NCBI RefSeq assembly: GCF_042186555.1
Contig: NC_133328.1
Location: 497,081,106-497,145,105, forward strand
Source: Aquarana catesbeiana
Lineage: Eukaryota; Chordata; Amphibia; Anura; Ranidae
Reading direction: 5' to 3'
DNA: 64,000 nucleotides
Below the pieces are notes generated by a model. It did no database searches. It saw only the letters and a program-made list of their open reading frames with translations, and was not told the DNA's origin. Made by a program: the position numbers and the translations under genes. This document shows, piece by piece, positions 55,094 through 64,000 of the stretch (its first letter is position 1; each line of letters starts with the position of its first letter).

Positions 55094-55393
55094 AGCCCTG
55101 TAGACACGGGCCGAATGTTGGAAGACATTGGCTGGTTAGAAAAAAAAAAGTCTGACACTCGGCCCATGTATATGCCACTCTGTCCGTTAGAAGTTGGCTG
55201 AGCATGCTGGAAAACCAGCAGCCGACTGACTCCTGATCAGCGCTCTCAGCCAATGGCAGAAAGCACTGATTGAAGTGTTTTGGCCGGGGGGGCAGGGCAG
55301 AACGCAACAGCTCAGCAGGGGAGATCGCTGCACTAACTACTAACTTTGCTACTACTAACAGCGGTTCCGACCAGAGCTAGTGTTTACCAGGCA
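55094..55393. mobile_element. 300-bp MITE with TAA duplication
   Basis: The left end AGCCCTGTAGACACGGGC and the reverse complement of the right end TGCCTGGTAAACACTAGC are flanked by TAA on both sides. The arms show GCCGAATGTTGG opposite TCTGGTCGGAACCG. Probably PIF/Harbinger-like, distantly like the GTACACACGG family. Confidence 0.7.
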
Positions 55394-55396
55394 TAA

Positions 55397-55984
55397 GTCT
55401 TTGCACGCAGAAGGCAGTGCCCCAGCACAAGATTTCTTTCTTTTTATAAGAGCACTGTTAAATCAACACTCTTAAGCAGAAAAAGCTTTTGGGATTTCTG
55501 CCTGTACATAGTCACTTCTCTGTGGGCTTGAGGCACCTTCCTTATGGATCTGTGTGATGCATTATGGAGACACTACGGAAGTTAAGAAAAAAAAGTTTCC
55601 TGCTGTGTACTCAGCTCAATAGCAGTGGAAAGGATACATTCACAAAGACACAGCAGGTACGCTGCTCATAGGATTGAATAAGTCCCAGTGAGCTGAGCCA
55701 GATAGTTCTGTTCTGCTTGCACTGAACAGATCTATGCGGGACATGTCATGCACACAAGCAGAATTGCCTTTTTATACTCCACCTAAGTGGAAGATAAAAT
55801 ATGTCCTCAGTTCTTTTAATGTTCTTATAGTTCTTGGTTATTTTAGTATGGCAATTTCCCTAATTACACCCCATGGGGTCATTTTGTACTGATCTATATT
55901 TGATATAGAAAAAGTTAGTGTATGGATAGCCAGCACCGTTTTTTCATGTTTTGGATAGAGTAGGGAAGGTTTAAAACATCTGTC
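55397..55984. other. Intergenic DNA, nothing recognised
   Basis: No repeat ends, tandem repeats or exon supported. Confidence 0.4.
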
Positions 55985-56235
55985 AGTTACATAGTCAGGT
56001 TGAAAAAAGACACAAGTCCATCCAGTTCAACCTTAAAAACAATAAATAAAATAAAGAATATCGTACAATCCAATATACCCAATTTTATACCCACAGTTGA
56101 TCCAGAGGAAGGCAAAAAACCCCAGAAGAGCATGCTTCAATTTGCTACAGCAGGGGAAAAAATTCCTTCCTGATCCCCCAAGAGGCGATCGGATTTTCCC
56201 TGGATCAACTTTACCTATAAACAGCAGGTTATTTG
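55985..56235 (-). mobile_element. CR1-like LINE/SINE 3-prime end
   Basis: GTTACATAGTCAGGTTG AAAAAAGACACAAGTCC is the complement of the GGACTTGTGTCTTTTTTC..CCTACTATGTAAC tail of the CR1 copy ending at 36761. It continues into CAGAGGAAGGCAAAAAACC and TTCCTTCCTGATCCCC, which look like an upstream part of a related element. Confidence 0.65.
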
Positions 56236-56237
56236 CT

Positions 56238-57560
56238 GTATTGTAGGGGAGATTTCCCTTCACTTCCTGTCCCAGCGGGCCAACAAGGTGGAGGGAATTC
56301 CCCTATTACACAGGTGTCAGCAGAAGCTATCCAATTGCAACACTTGCCCTTACCTCTTGTTCTTGTAACAACTCTAAAATGTAGGATTTCCCTACAATTG
56401 TCTTGGTGACAGTGGTTTTCAGTGGTTCAGAAACCTCCATCCCTCACCCCAAACCCCCCCCCCAGCCCTTTTTTTCCAGTGTGGCAAGGGTTAATAGTAT
56501 ACGAAGAAGCCATGACAGGCAGTCATCAAGAAATCCCAACTGTGTCCGCCCTTTCCAGTATCACAGATTCTATAAATCAGTGAAACGTCATCTATAAATA
56601 AAGGATGGTGGGACAATTGAAAGGTCCACCCCCTCCATTCATAGATTGTGTTTCATTCCTAGAGATTGTAGTACCAGCTTTTGTGAATGGGGAGCTGGAC
56701 ATAAAGTGTGGGCATAGTCGGGCACTCTTGATAGTGAGTGCCTTTCACAGCAACCTTCATTCTATTAACCCCCGTCGCACCAGAAGTTTAATGGGGGGGG
56801 GGACATTTTTGATAAACGAGGGCACAGCCACCCAATGGACATGTCTTACTGAAAGTAGAACTAAAGGTAACTTTTTTTTATTTTGGGTAGAGCAAGTATG
56901 TCCCATTGAGGAGATTTCCCTTCTCTTCTTGTCCTATAGCCAAAATGGGAAGTGTGAGACGATCTCTTTGCAATGAGGACATTTCTGGTGGTCACCAAAA
57001 CTAGTGTCCCCTCTATTGCTGTCCTAGTAACAACCCAAAATGTGGGATTCTATTTCACTTTTAGTCATAGGCCCCGTTGTGTGCCCCGTGTGGGGCCATA
57101 TTTTATTGGTATTGGAATGCACAGGTGTTGCATTTACATGTTTATTGGGACATGCAGCTGCATAGACACAGCTTCTGTGTCTCAATGTGACATCCATGTG
57201 GTTGTGTGTGCGTCTGTCTGAACTCACCAGGGTGCCTTCAGGGCCGTGCACCCGCACAGATTTCACATTGGGACACAGCAGCTGTGTCTGTGCAGCCACG
57301 TGTCCCAGTGGACATCTATAGGACTCCATCACATGGATGAATACAACGCCTGTGTACTTCCGTGCCAGTAAAGGACGGCCCTGCTAGGGGCACACAGTTT
57401 GTCACCTCATAATGGTTAACAGGACAAATAGAAAGGGTAAGGCTTCTTTTTGGGGGCACAGACGGCAATAAAACCCTGACTGGTATTCTAAACCCTCTCC
57501 ACTCTATCTAAACCTAAAGAGAATGTTTTGCCTTTGGTTATACTTGAAGGTAAGTAATGT
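56238..57560. repeat. Dispersed repeat with ACTTCCTGTCC motifs, interrupted
   Basis: GGGGAGATTTCCCTTCACTTCCTGTCC (in two pieces near 56246 and 56910) and GTAACAACTCTAAAATG/GTAACAACCCAAAATG occur twice, at 56246-56400 and 56908-57060, so two partial copies lie in tandem. The family also occurs at 3421-3720. A MITE-like insert lies at 57068-57385. Confidence 0.5.
57068..57385. mobile_element. MITE remnant related to 9729-10625
   Basis: GGCCCCGTTGTGTGCC on the left and GGACGGCCCTG on the right with interior GGGACACAGCAGCTGTG, CCAGTGGACATCTATAGGAC. The equivalent interior at 10470-10530 reads GGAACAGCAACTGTG and CCAGTTGACATCAATAGGAC. Confidence 0.55.
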
Positions 57561-57561
57561 T

Positions 57562-58374
57562 CTTTGTGCTTATTTTAATTAACCTTGGGCTCTAAATCCT
57601 GATTTTTGTGGTAAACCTCATGAATAGTTTAACTTTTTCCTGTCTTTTTGCACCAGAAAAAGTGGTTATTGAATTTAAACTCCTAGTCGTCAGTCCTCAT
57701 CAAACTCATTCACAGCGTGCACTTGGTCATATGCTTGCTTTTATCCTTGTTTGAAAATATTGCAATTTTTCATTATGGAGTTTCCCACACTGTCTAATCC
57801 ACGTGATTCCAATGGCCGACACATATAATCCATGCATTGTTGGCTTGTTTGGCCAAGGAAGTGTTACGCCAAGTCCCATCCAGATAGAAGTTTAGCCTGA
57901 TTTAATAGGCTTGTGTGCTGGTGCTTTGCATTAGAATTGAACTACATTTAATTAGCATACAGAATTGTACCTCCTTCTCCACATTTGTGTACATTTTCAT
58001 TGTCTGTCATGTTCCATTACGCCTGCAAACTGACAAAGAATCTAATAAGATCAGCTAAAAATGTTCAGGTTTTCCTAGTAGCCATAATGTCTGTAGGCTA
58101 TGTGCACTTGGCATCTTTATACTTTTACAAAGAAAAGGAAGACAAAAAAGTGTATTATTTTATGCGGGCTCTAAAATAGGTAAAATTTCATATATGCTTT
58201 TTTTTTTGTTTGTGTTTTACTCCTTAGTGCTGTTATTTATAATCATTGTAGGACTGGTACCTTTCAGCCTAATAATTTGGGCACAAGCTAAGATAAGTAT
58301 GATGCTGCAGGGCTAATTCTGAAGTAAGGGGTAGGATAAGTTGGTGCTAAGGGTCAATGGTGTGGTTGTCTACC
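57562..58374. other. Unique-looking intergenic DNA
   Basis: No repeat signature was recognised across about 0.8 kb. Confidence 0.45.
57880..58060. promoter_or_regulatory. Candidate conserved noncoding element
   Basis: Contains homeodomain/POU-like motifs: TTTGCATTAGAATTG (octamer-like near 57927), CATTTAATTAGCATAC near 57946, and TTCATTGTCTGTC near 57998. Unique in this window. Appearance only. Confidence 0.3.
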
Positions 58375-59082
58375 AGGGCAGTTTTTAAAATTTTTTTTGC
58401 ATGCAAAAATGACAGTATATATTTTCTGAAATCGGAGACCCTGGGGAATAAAATGGTGGAAGTTAAGTAATTTTTAATGTTGCACAATATTTTCACGGTT
58501 GTTTCTAAAACGCATATTGGGGAAAAAATACACTAAAATTAATTTTAGTACAAATAAACAGAATATTATACAAATGTTTTGGTAAAATAGATACCAAACA
58601 TAGCAAGTCTTAAAATTGCAATTGCCTGTGGAATAATAAACTATGGTACCAAAAAGTCTCCATAAGTGACACTTTAAAAAAAGCCTTTTTAGCTTATTAG
58701 TTTAGAGTTGACTGTAAACTTTGGCCCTAAAATTATTGCTCTCACTCCAATGTTAACAGCCATTCCTCCCATGTGTGGCACAAGTGATGTTTGCATGCAC
58801 ATGCTGGCTCTGTGCTGCACTTTTTATATGGAGGCAGGTGTGGGGGTGACAGGGGTGCTTTAATTTTTTTTTTTTTTATAATTTTTTTATTTTATGCAAT
58901 TCTTTTTTTTTTTTTTTTCCTTTTTACACTTTTTTTTATAATTTTTTTTTTATATACCGTACTTATTGCTATCACAAGGGGGGCGGGGGGGGGGGGTAAT
59001 AGGGGATCAAAGGGGTCCCTTTTGAGAGCCCTGTAAAAGTGATTGGGCAGCTACCTTTAATCATAAAGCTCTTCACTGGCTT
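58375..59082. mobile_element. Long TTAA-family element, subfamily 2, decayed
   Basis: It shares GGAGACCCTGGGGAATAAAATGG, GTTTCTAAAACGC, ATAGATACCAAACAT and CCCATGTGTGGCA with 46155-47243 and 4656-5756. TTAA closes it at 59083-59086, followed at once by CCACTTGCCAACC, the start of another family member that soon ends. Confidence 0.65.
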
Positions 59083-59086
59083 TTAA

Positions 59087-59595
59087 CCACTTGCCAACCA
59101 TGACATTTATAAACATACCTTGGTAGACACGTGGGTAAGGTAACATTATGTGGGTGTAAATAATAGGGTTTTCGTGTACTTTAGCTTTAAGCCTATGTGT
59201 ATCACAAAGAGATGCCTTTTATCGTTAATAACTTTTTAAATATTTTTTCATTCTTGTTGCATCTCACTGCTGCTGATCGCTATCTGACTCTTCCCAGCCA
59301 CTTCATGACTACATGCTCTCCAGCAAAGGCATATATGGCATTTCTCAGGAACACAGTTGGGAGATGGGGACAGAATGTTGTCATTTATTAAAGGGAAATG
59401 CCTAAACAAGGACTTCTATGGCAGGATCACTAGAAATCTTTATTATATTAACAAAGTTTGCAGATTTGAAAACATTGAAAATGGTTTTGGAATAATATTA
59501 ACACTTGCAATTTTAGTGATTAGCTTTACATACACTTTAAAGGGGAACGCCAGGCAAACTGCTTAGTACACAGATGAAATACCAGCTCATTCCCC
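59087..59595. other. Short TTAA-element start, then unassigned DNA
   Basis: The first 25 bp are a TTAA-family left end. The rest shows nothing recognised. Confidence 0.4.
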
Positions 59596-59745
59596 ACATT
59601 TATTACCCTTTGTATCACTTGACCCTCCCTCTTAGATTGTAAGCTCTAAGGAGCAGGTCCCTCTGATCCCTCCTGTGTTGAATTGTATTGTAACTGTACT
59701 GTCTGCCCTCATGCTGTAAAGCACTGTGCAAACTGTTTGGCGCTA

Positions 59746-60330
59746 AATTCAGGAAGAGGAATGGGACCAAATTTTTAGCAATACCCATAAATTCTCAATG
59801 GATGCTATATTCAAGAACGTAATTTTAAATTGCAATCAAGATAAGTACTGCACTCCAATTAATCTACACCGCATCTTTCTGTCTCAGTCGAAATTGTACT
59901 GGCGCTGTCATGTCTATATGGGTGATCTTTTTCATGTTTGGTGGGCCTGTCCTCCTATTAATAAACTATTGGAACATGTAATTAATCTTTATAATCTAGT
60001 TATGGGTGAGTTAGTTCCTAATTCATCAGAAGTGATTCTTCTTTCTCTTTTACCTTGAGCTAAGAAATCTCCTCTTTGTTTCTTTGCCTCAGCAGACAAT
60101 TAATTCCTAGGTAGTGGAAGTCATCAACCACCCTTTCATTTCTGGAGTGTCATTATGCGTATGGAAGAACTGGTAGCAGAAGATAATGATGCTAAGAAGG
60201 TTAAAAGGGGGTAGTTGACCTGGTTAACATTCAAGGTCTCAAAGTTACTTGATTTCTTGGCTAAGCTTCATTGAAGCTTAAGTACATGTATTACCTGGTC
60301 TGAAACCTGTGAATTACTAAGGGAAACCCC

Positions 60331-60369
<39 letters not shown>

Positions 60370-60625
60370 TGGTTTCTTCTTTTTCTTTTTCCGCAATCTC
60401 TTACTTCTTTCAGATTACTAAAAGGTTTTCACTTTGGTGTATCACTATATGTTTGATTTTATTGTGTTGCATAATATCTGAATTAAGATATAATGTTGAA
60501 GAATTGTAGACCTTCTTCCATTTGTTATGAAGCTAAGCAGATTGTGTATGTTCTAACTTTTTTACAATTTTTTTATGTGTTTGTTGTTTGTGAAATGATT
60601 TGAAAATAATAAACAGATATATGAG
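59746..60625 (+). mobile_element. 5-prime-truncated Tx1-type L1 with target duplication
   Basis: The host sequence AAACTGTTTGGCGCTA (59730-59745) is repeated at 60626-60640 as AAACTATTGGCGCTA. The insert carries the ORF2 C-terminus and a 3-prime UTR with C10 and about 29 T near 60332-60368, ending AATAATAAAC. 880 bp. Confidence 0.85.
59760..60058 (+). pseudogene. L1 ORF2 C-terminal fragment
   Basis: The frame reads EEWDQIF before the first methionine at 59798, then NQDKYCTPINLHRIFLSQSK, YWRCHVYMGDLFHVWWACPP and EVILLSLLP. The W..C-G-D-H-WW-CP pattern is the ORF2 C-terminal cysteine region also present at 7.9 kb (LYLWWECPIIRPFW). Only the last part of ORF2 is here because of 5-prime truncation. 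Confidence 0.85.
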
Positions 60626-60754
60626 AAACTATTGGCGCTATATAAAATAATAAATAAATAAAATCATAATAATACTATTAATATAGTATTAATAAAAATG
60701 AGACTTACCTGCCAGAGGATTTGTAGTTCTGTCTGAGTCTAAATGCACCTGAGT

Positions 60755-60899
60755 TATCCCGCCAGGAAGCTGTCAAAGCAGATCTCCAATCATAGGTGGC
60801 GGAGGCATTTCCTGTCCCGCAGCTGCGCATATACACGCCTTTTGTATGTCCCCACCGTCTATTATTGGCTGACCGATTTGGCAGCCTCCTGGCGGGATA
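60755..60899. repeat. Inverted repeat pair, 23-bp arms
   Basis: TATCCCGCCAGGAAGCTGTC (60755) is complementary, with few mismatches, to GGCAGCCTCCTGGCGGGATA (60880-60899). A minus-strand CAG|GTAAGT lies just outside at 60710-60702. It may be the core of a TTAA-type MITE, but the outer ends are not clear. Confidence 0.7.
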
Positions 60900-61735
60900 G
60901 ATCAGGCGGGTTTAAACTCCTGTCCCAACATGCCTAAGCTCATCCTATAGTCGCATGAGTACTCCAGATGGACTTTGAAGCTTGAAATTCTAAATACAAC
61001 AGATTTATTTCCTCCTACTTTGCTATTTTTGTTTTCAGTAGATGCACAAACACTGCAAAGTGGTTTTCCGAATGTACAAGTTTGAATAATAGCAGTATTA
61101 CTTCACAAAGAACTGATGGAGCAGTTATGTAGAAATATGAATCTGGCTCAATTATCAGTCACCCAAGCCACGACTGCTCAGTTACTGGCTGGATGGTTCT
61201 ACAAACAATAATTGCCAATGTTATTCAGCTGTTAGGAATATGAGCAAATAAATGATGACTCACATGCTCTTCATTTCACGGCTGTTATCAGAACGTGTTC
61301 ATTAATGGATGTGCCTGGGGCAGTCACTTGTAGCGCAAAGTACTTACCATTCCGTTTTGTAAATATTTTGTAGTTATATTGCAATAAAAAGAAAAAAAAT
61401 TGTGTTGAATTTCTATTAGCCATTCATGGCATTACAGAGTTCAAAACCACAAAGCAATTTGGGTAATGCAATGTATTTTTAGTGTGTGCTCACAATGGTA
61501 TTTGATGACACACTTGTATTAGGAGAGTGGCTTGCTTTGCGCTACTTCTTGCAGTTTCCATGTCTAGAAATGAGTAAAGCTGACAAGTGAGTCTTTTTAC
61601 ATCTGACCCAACCAAGGGCAACGTTTTGAAAATGTAGAAAGATTTCTAGGTTAAGGCAATTGTGTAAAAGTAGGAATGAACAGTATTTGAGAGTAAGTGC
61701 ACTAGGCATTATGAAGTTGTATTTGTTTCTTCGTT
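60900..61735. other. Unique-looking intergenic DNA
   Basis: No repeat signatures; see the candidate conserved block inside. Confidence 0.45.
61090..61345. promoter_or_regulatory. Candidate conserved noncoding element
   Basis: The densest enhancer-like stretch of the window: GCTCAATTATCAGTCACCC, ACAATAATTGCCAATG, TTATTCAGCTGTTAGG, AATAAATGATGACTCACATG (AP-1-like TGACTCA) and TTCATTAATGGATG. No open frame. Alignment is needed. Confidence 0.35.
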
Positions 61736-62900
61736 TCCGGACACTTCTACCCCATTCCTGCCCAGGCCAATTTTCAGATTTTAGAGTTGTCACACTTTGA
61801 TCGACAATTACTCAGTCATGCAACTCTGTACCCAAATGAAATTCGTATCCTTTTTTTTTTTTTGAGACAGACCGCTTTCTTTTGGTAGTATTTAATCACC
61901 ACTAGGGGTTCTTGTTGTTTTTTTTTTGTTTTGTTATATAAACAAATAAAAATATTGAATGTTGAAAAAAAAAAATTTTTGTTGTTGCCGTTATAAAATT
62001 TTACAAGTAAATAATCTTTCTTCATAAATTTAGAACAAAACATATTCTGCTACATTTCATTGGTAAACAATAACACAAATCAGTGTACATTGTTTACTCT
62101 GTGTGAAAAGTATAGAGCCTACAAACTATGGTATATATATTTGAAAATTGAATACTGGTGGCCTGTCTCATTTCTTGAGGCCTTAAAATGCCACAACAGT
62201 TTAAATACCCCCCAAATGACCCCTTTTAGGAAAGTGGACACCCCAAGGTATTTAGTAAGAAATGAAATACAATTTGGGTTTTTAAGCACTCTTTCTTTTA
62301 CATACTGTCACCAGAGCAGTGCAGCATTTCCATATGACTATTGTGGCAGTGATCTGGGACACTGGTGACAGTATGTTAATTACATTTTTTACAACTTTTT
62401 TCTTAATTTACATTTGTTTACATACTGTCACCAGAGCAATACAGTTTTGCCATAGTGACACTGTACTGCTCTGGGGAGGTGACCATGTTTTTTTTTTTCC
62501 AATCTGGTGATCACTGTAATCAGCAATCCCTAACACTGTTCAAAGGTTTCATTCATTAAACCTTGCTTACTACTGTGATGCTGTGATTGGTCACAGCTAT
62601 CGTATGATACAGATCCACTGTGATTGGTCGCAGCTTTCACATTATACAGGTCTGCTGTGATTGGCCCTGATCACAATAGTACATGCAATGGCTATGAATG
62701 AAAGCCATTGTTGAAAACTGAAGTAATCGTTGTGATTGGTCACAGCAATCACATGGTACCAGGGCCACGAACAGCGACCTAGTACAATGATCTGTGATTC
62801 ACTGTGTAAATCACTGCGGACATAGAGGAAAGAGTTGGGGGAAAAAAAGCTGATAATACACAAAACTGATCAGTGCTGCTTAATTCTTAAAATAATGGCG
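61736..62900. mobile_element. Long TTAA-family element, decayed
   Basis: CAGGCCAATTTTCAGATTTTAG, GACAATTACTCAGTCATGC, GTACCCAAATGAAATTCG and TTTAATCACCACTAGG parallel 42647-43859 and 12751-14060. Inside, ACATACTGTCACCAGAGCA occurs at 62301 and 62420 and inverted at 62362, and TGTGATTGGTCACAGC units repeat at about 62582, 62620, 62654 and 62733. TTAA ends are not preserved. Confidence 0.6.
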
Positions 62901-63257
62901 GTGTAGCACGGGTGTGTTCTTTGCCTGCATGCTTTTTATTAACAGGTGTCCCTCTTTCCAGTCTTAGAAAGTTGGGAGATATGGGAAAGCTAGGGAGGTG
63001 ACATACCACTATCATTACATACCACCAACTTACTGACTAGACAGGAAGGATCAGCTCCACGGTGATGCGGTCATCAGTCTGTCCTCTTTCCTCTTAGCAA
63101 GTTCCCAGTTTTAGATTGACAGCACCACACAACCCTGTAGAGCCTGATAAGAGGGTTACAAGAAGTTGATATAAAGGCATATTTATATACTTGCACTAGC
63201 TTTATTTAAACTGTATACTTTAGTATAAAAAATAATTATACTAATAAGTAGATTAAA
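62901..63257. other. Intergenic DNA, nothing recognised
   Basis: No repeat ends or exon supported. Confidence 0.4.
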
Positions 63258-63510
63258 TGTTTAGCTGGCCAAAGATGGATGGAAATATGGCTGGTTCAGC
63301 AGGGACCTGCCAAATTTCGCTCTGTGTGGCTGTCACAATTAGATCAATAGATTGACTTTAGTTGGACAGGAATGTTTGAAAATGTTTGTCGATCAGTGGC
63401 TGCAGCCATTGATCAGCATATTCCCCACTGTCAGAATACAATGTGCCCACAGAGGGATACCTCAATCCACCTTTTTTGTATGGCTGGTGGAATCTGTTCA
63501 TTTTTTTTTT
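63258..63510. mobile_element. Left part of a MITE with GCTGGCCA end
   Basis: TTTAGCTGGCCAAAGATGG opens the element; the interior CCACTGTCAGAATACAATG matches 37437-37620 in reverse. It is cut by the following TTAA MITE. Confidence 0.5.
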
Positions 63511-63515
63511 CCAGT

Positions 63516-63900
63516 AAAGTGATAGTAAAGGTTTGTTTTTTGTTTTTTTTTTAAATAAAAACATGTTATACTTAGCTTCTCTGTGCAAGGGTTTTGCACA
63601 GAGCGGCCCTGATCCTCCTTTTCTGGGGTCCCCCGGCGGTGCTCTTGGCTCCTCCTCTGAGTGCCCCCACAGAGGGCCAATTCCCATGGAGGAGCACGTG
63701 CGGGCGCTCTCCCGAGTCCTGCTGCTGCGTCCATTGACACAGACAGCAGGTCTCGGCCCCCTGGCTCCGGTTTCACTTGATTTGATTGACAGCAACGGGA
63801 GCCAATAGCTCCTGCTGCTATCACTCTATCCAATGAGGACTCAAGACAGCGACTGGAGCTGCTGGGCTCATGCTCAATGCTGGAACGATCGGGTTCAGGT
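63516..63900. mobile_element. Donor-bearing short TTAA MITE, truncated
   Basis: TAAAGTGATAGTAAAGG is the left end, and the body (ACATGTTATACTTAGC, TTGCACAGAG, GATCCTCC) follows 47678-48163 closely. Both donor positions are mutated here (CTTAGC and CAGGTTAG). The right arm ends where another element starts. Confidence 0.65.
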
Positions 63901-64000
63901 TAGAGCTGCACAATTAATCTTTTAAAAATCGCAATCTCGATTCACCTCCCCTGACAATCTCTCCTGCAGAGGTTGCCGATTCTTTCATATAAACATGTGG
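63901..64000 (+). mobile_element. Start of a MITE cut by the window edge
   Basis: AGAGCTGCACAATTAATCTTT followed by AAAATCGCAATCTCGATTC resembles a common vertebrate MITE left end (GGGCTGCACGATTAATC). Only about 100 bp are in the window. Confidence 0.4.

Larger units (their letters stand above)
59600..60660 (+). mobile_element. L2-like LINE 3-prime tail, split by an L1
   Basis: TAGATTGTAAGCTCTAAGGAG, GTATTGTAACTGTACTGTC and GTAAAGCACTGTGCAAACTG match the 3-prime end of the L2-like element at 19946-20950. The tail resumes at 60626 with TTGGCGCTATATAAAATAAT and an ATAA-rich end. Confidence 0.8.

Noticed and set aside
58791..59036. Phe-rich frame resembling membrane segments
   Set aside because: The residues come from T runs in a decayed TTAA element.

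Overview
This window looks like non-genic DNA from a large vertebrate genome, most likely an anuran amphibian and probably a true frog (Ranidae). The reasons are the dense mosaic of terminal-inverted-repeat elements, Tc1 elements, Tx1-type L1, CR1 and L2-like LINEs, V-SINE copies, long AT/CA microsatellites, and the absence of any convincing multi-exon gene. The frog assignment rests on my memory of how such repeats look (for example the GTACACACGGTCGGA foldback family) and was not searched. There are no bacterial-style operons, rRNA genes or tRNA genes. Almost all open reading frames are decayed transposon proteins or readings through microsatellites and minisatellites.

Layout. 1-6.7 kb: small MITEs with 3-bp target duplications and two long TTAA-flanked elements. 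7-9.6 kb: an internally deleted Tx1-type L1 on the minus strand with target duplications. 9.7-11.3 kb: MITEs. 11.3-12.7 kb: apparently unique DNA that could be conserved noncoding sequence. 12.7-14.1 kb: a TTAA element broken by a V-SINE and a hAT MITE. 14.5-15.05 kb: unique DNA with one small candidate exon. 15-21.3 kb: MITEs and a 2.3-kb hAT composite with perfect 8-bp duplications that holds a second hAT MITE and an L2-like 3-prime end. 21.6-24.4 kb: mostly unique. 24.4-25.9 kb: a three-level nest. 28.3-31.8 kb: a foldback element with large microsatellites, then a 5-prime-truncated L1. 34.5-37.1 kb: a decayed Tc1 split by a CR1 LINE whose reverse-transcriptase C-terminal frame is still open. 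38-44.4 kb: MITEs and a second multi-level nest. 44.8-50.5 kb: TTAA elements and a Tc1 fragment carrying a MITE. 50.5-52.1, 57.6-58.2 and 61.0-61.4 kb: unique DNA resembling conserved noncoding elements. 52.1-53.9 kb: a palindromic microsatellite, a Tc1 fragment and a retroelement relic. 59.6-60.7 kb: an L2 tail split by an L1 with target duplications. 61.7-64 kb: TTAA elements and a MITE cut by the window edge.

The most informative content is the insertion record. Target duplications assign many anonymous repeats to superfamilies: TWA for PIF/Harbinger-like, 8 bp for hAT, TTAA for piggyBac-like, TA for Tc1/pogo-like, and 12-15 bp for LINE/retroelements. Several insertions can be checked against related uninterrupted copies in the same window. 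Three observations deserve follow-up: hammerhead-ribozyme-like cores in retroelement relics near 42.6, 52.9 and 53.3 kb; outward-facing consensus 5-prime splice donors in both arms of a short TTAA MITE family; and blocks of unique DNA that may be conserved enhancers. I found no clearly new functional system. Names are family-level inferences from sequence features, boundaries without target duplications are approximate, and nothing was aligned to a database.
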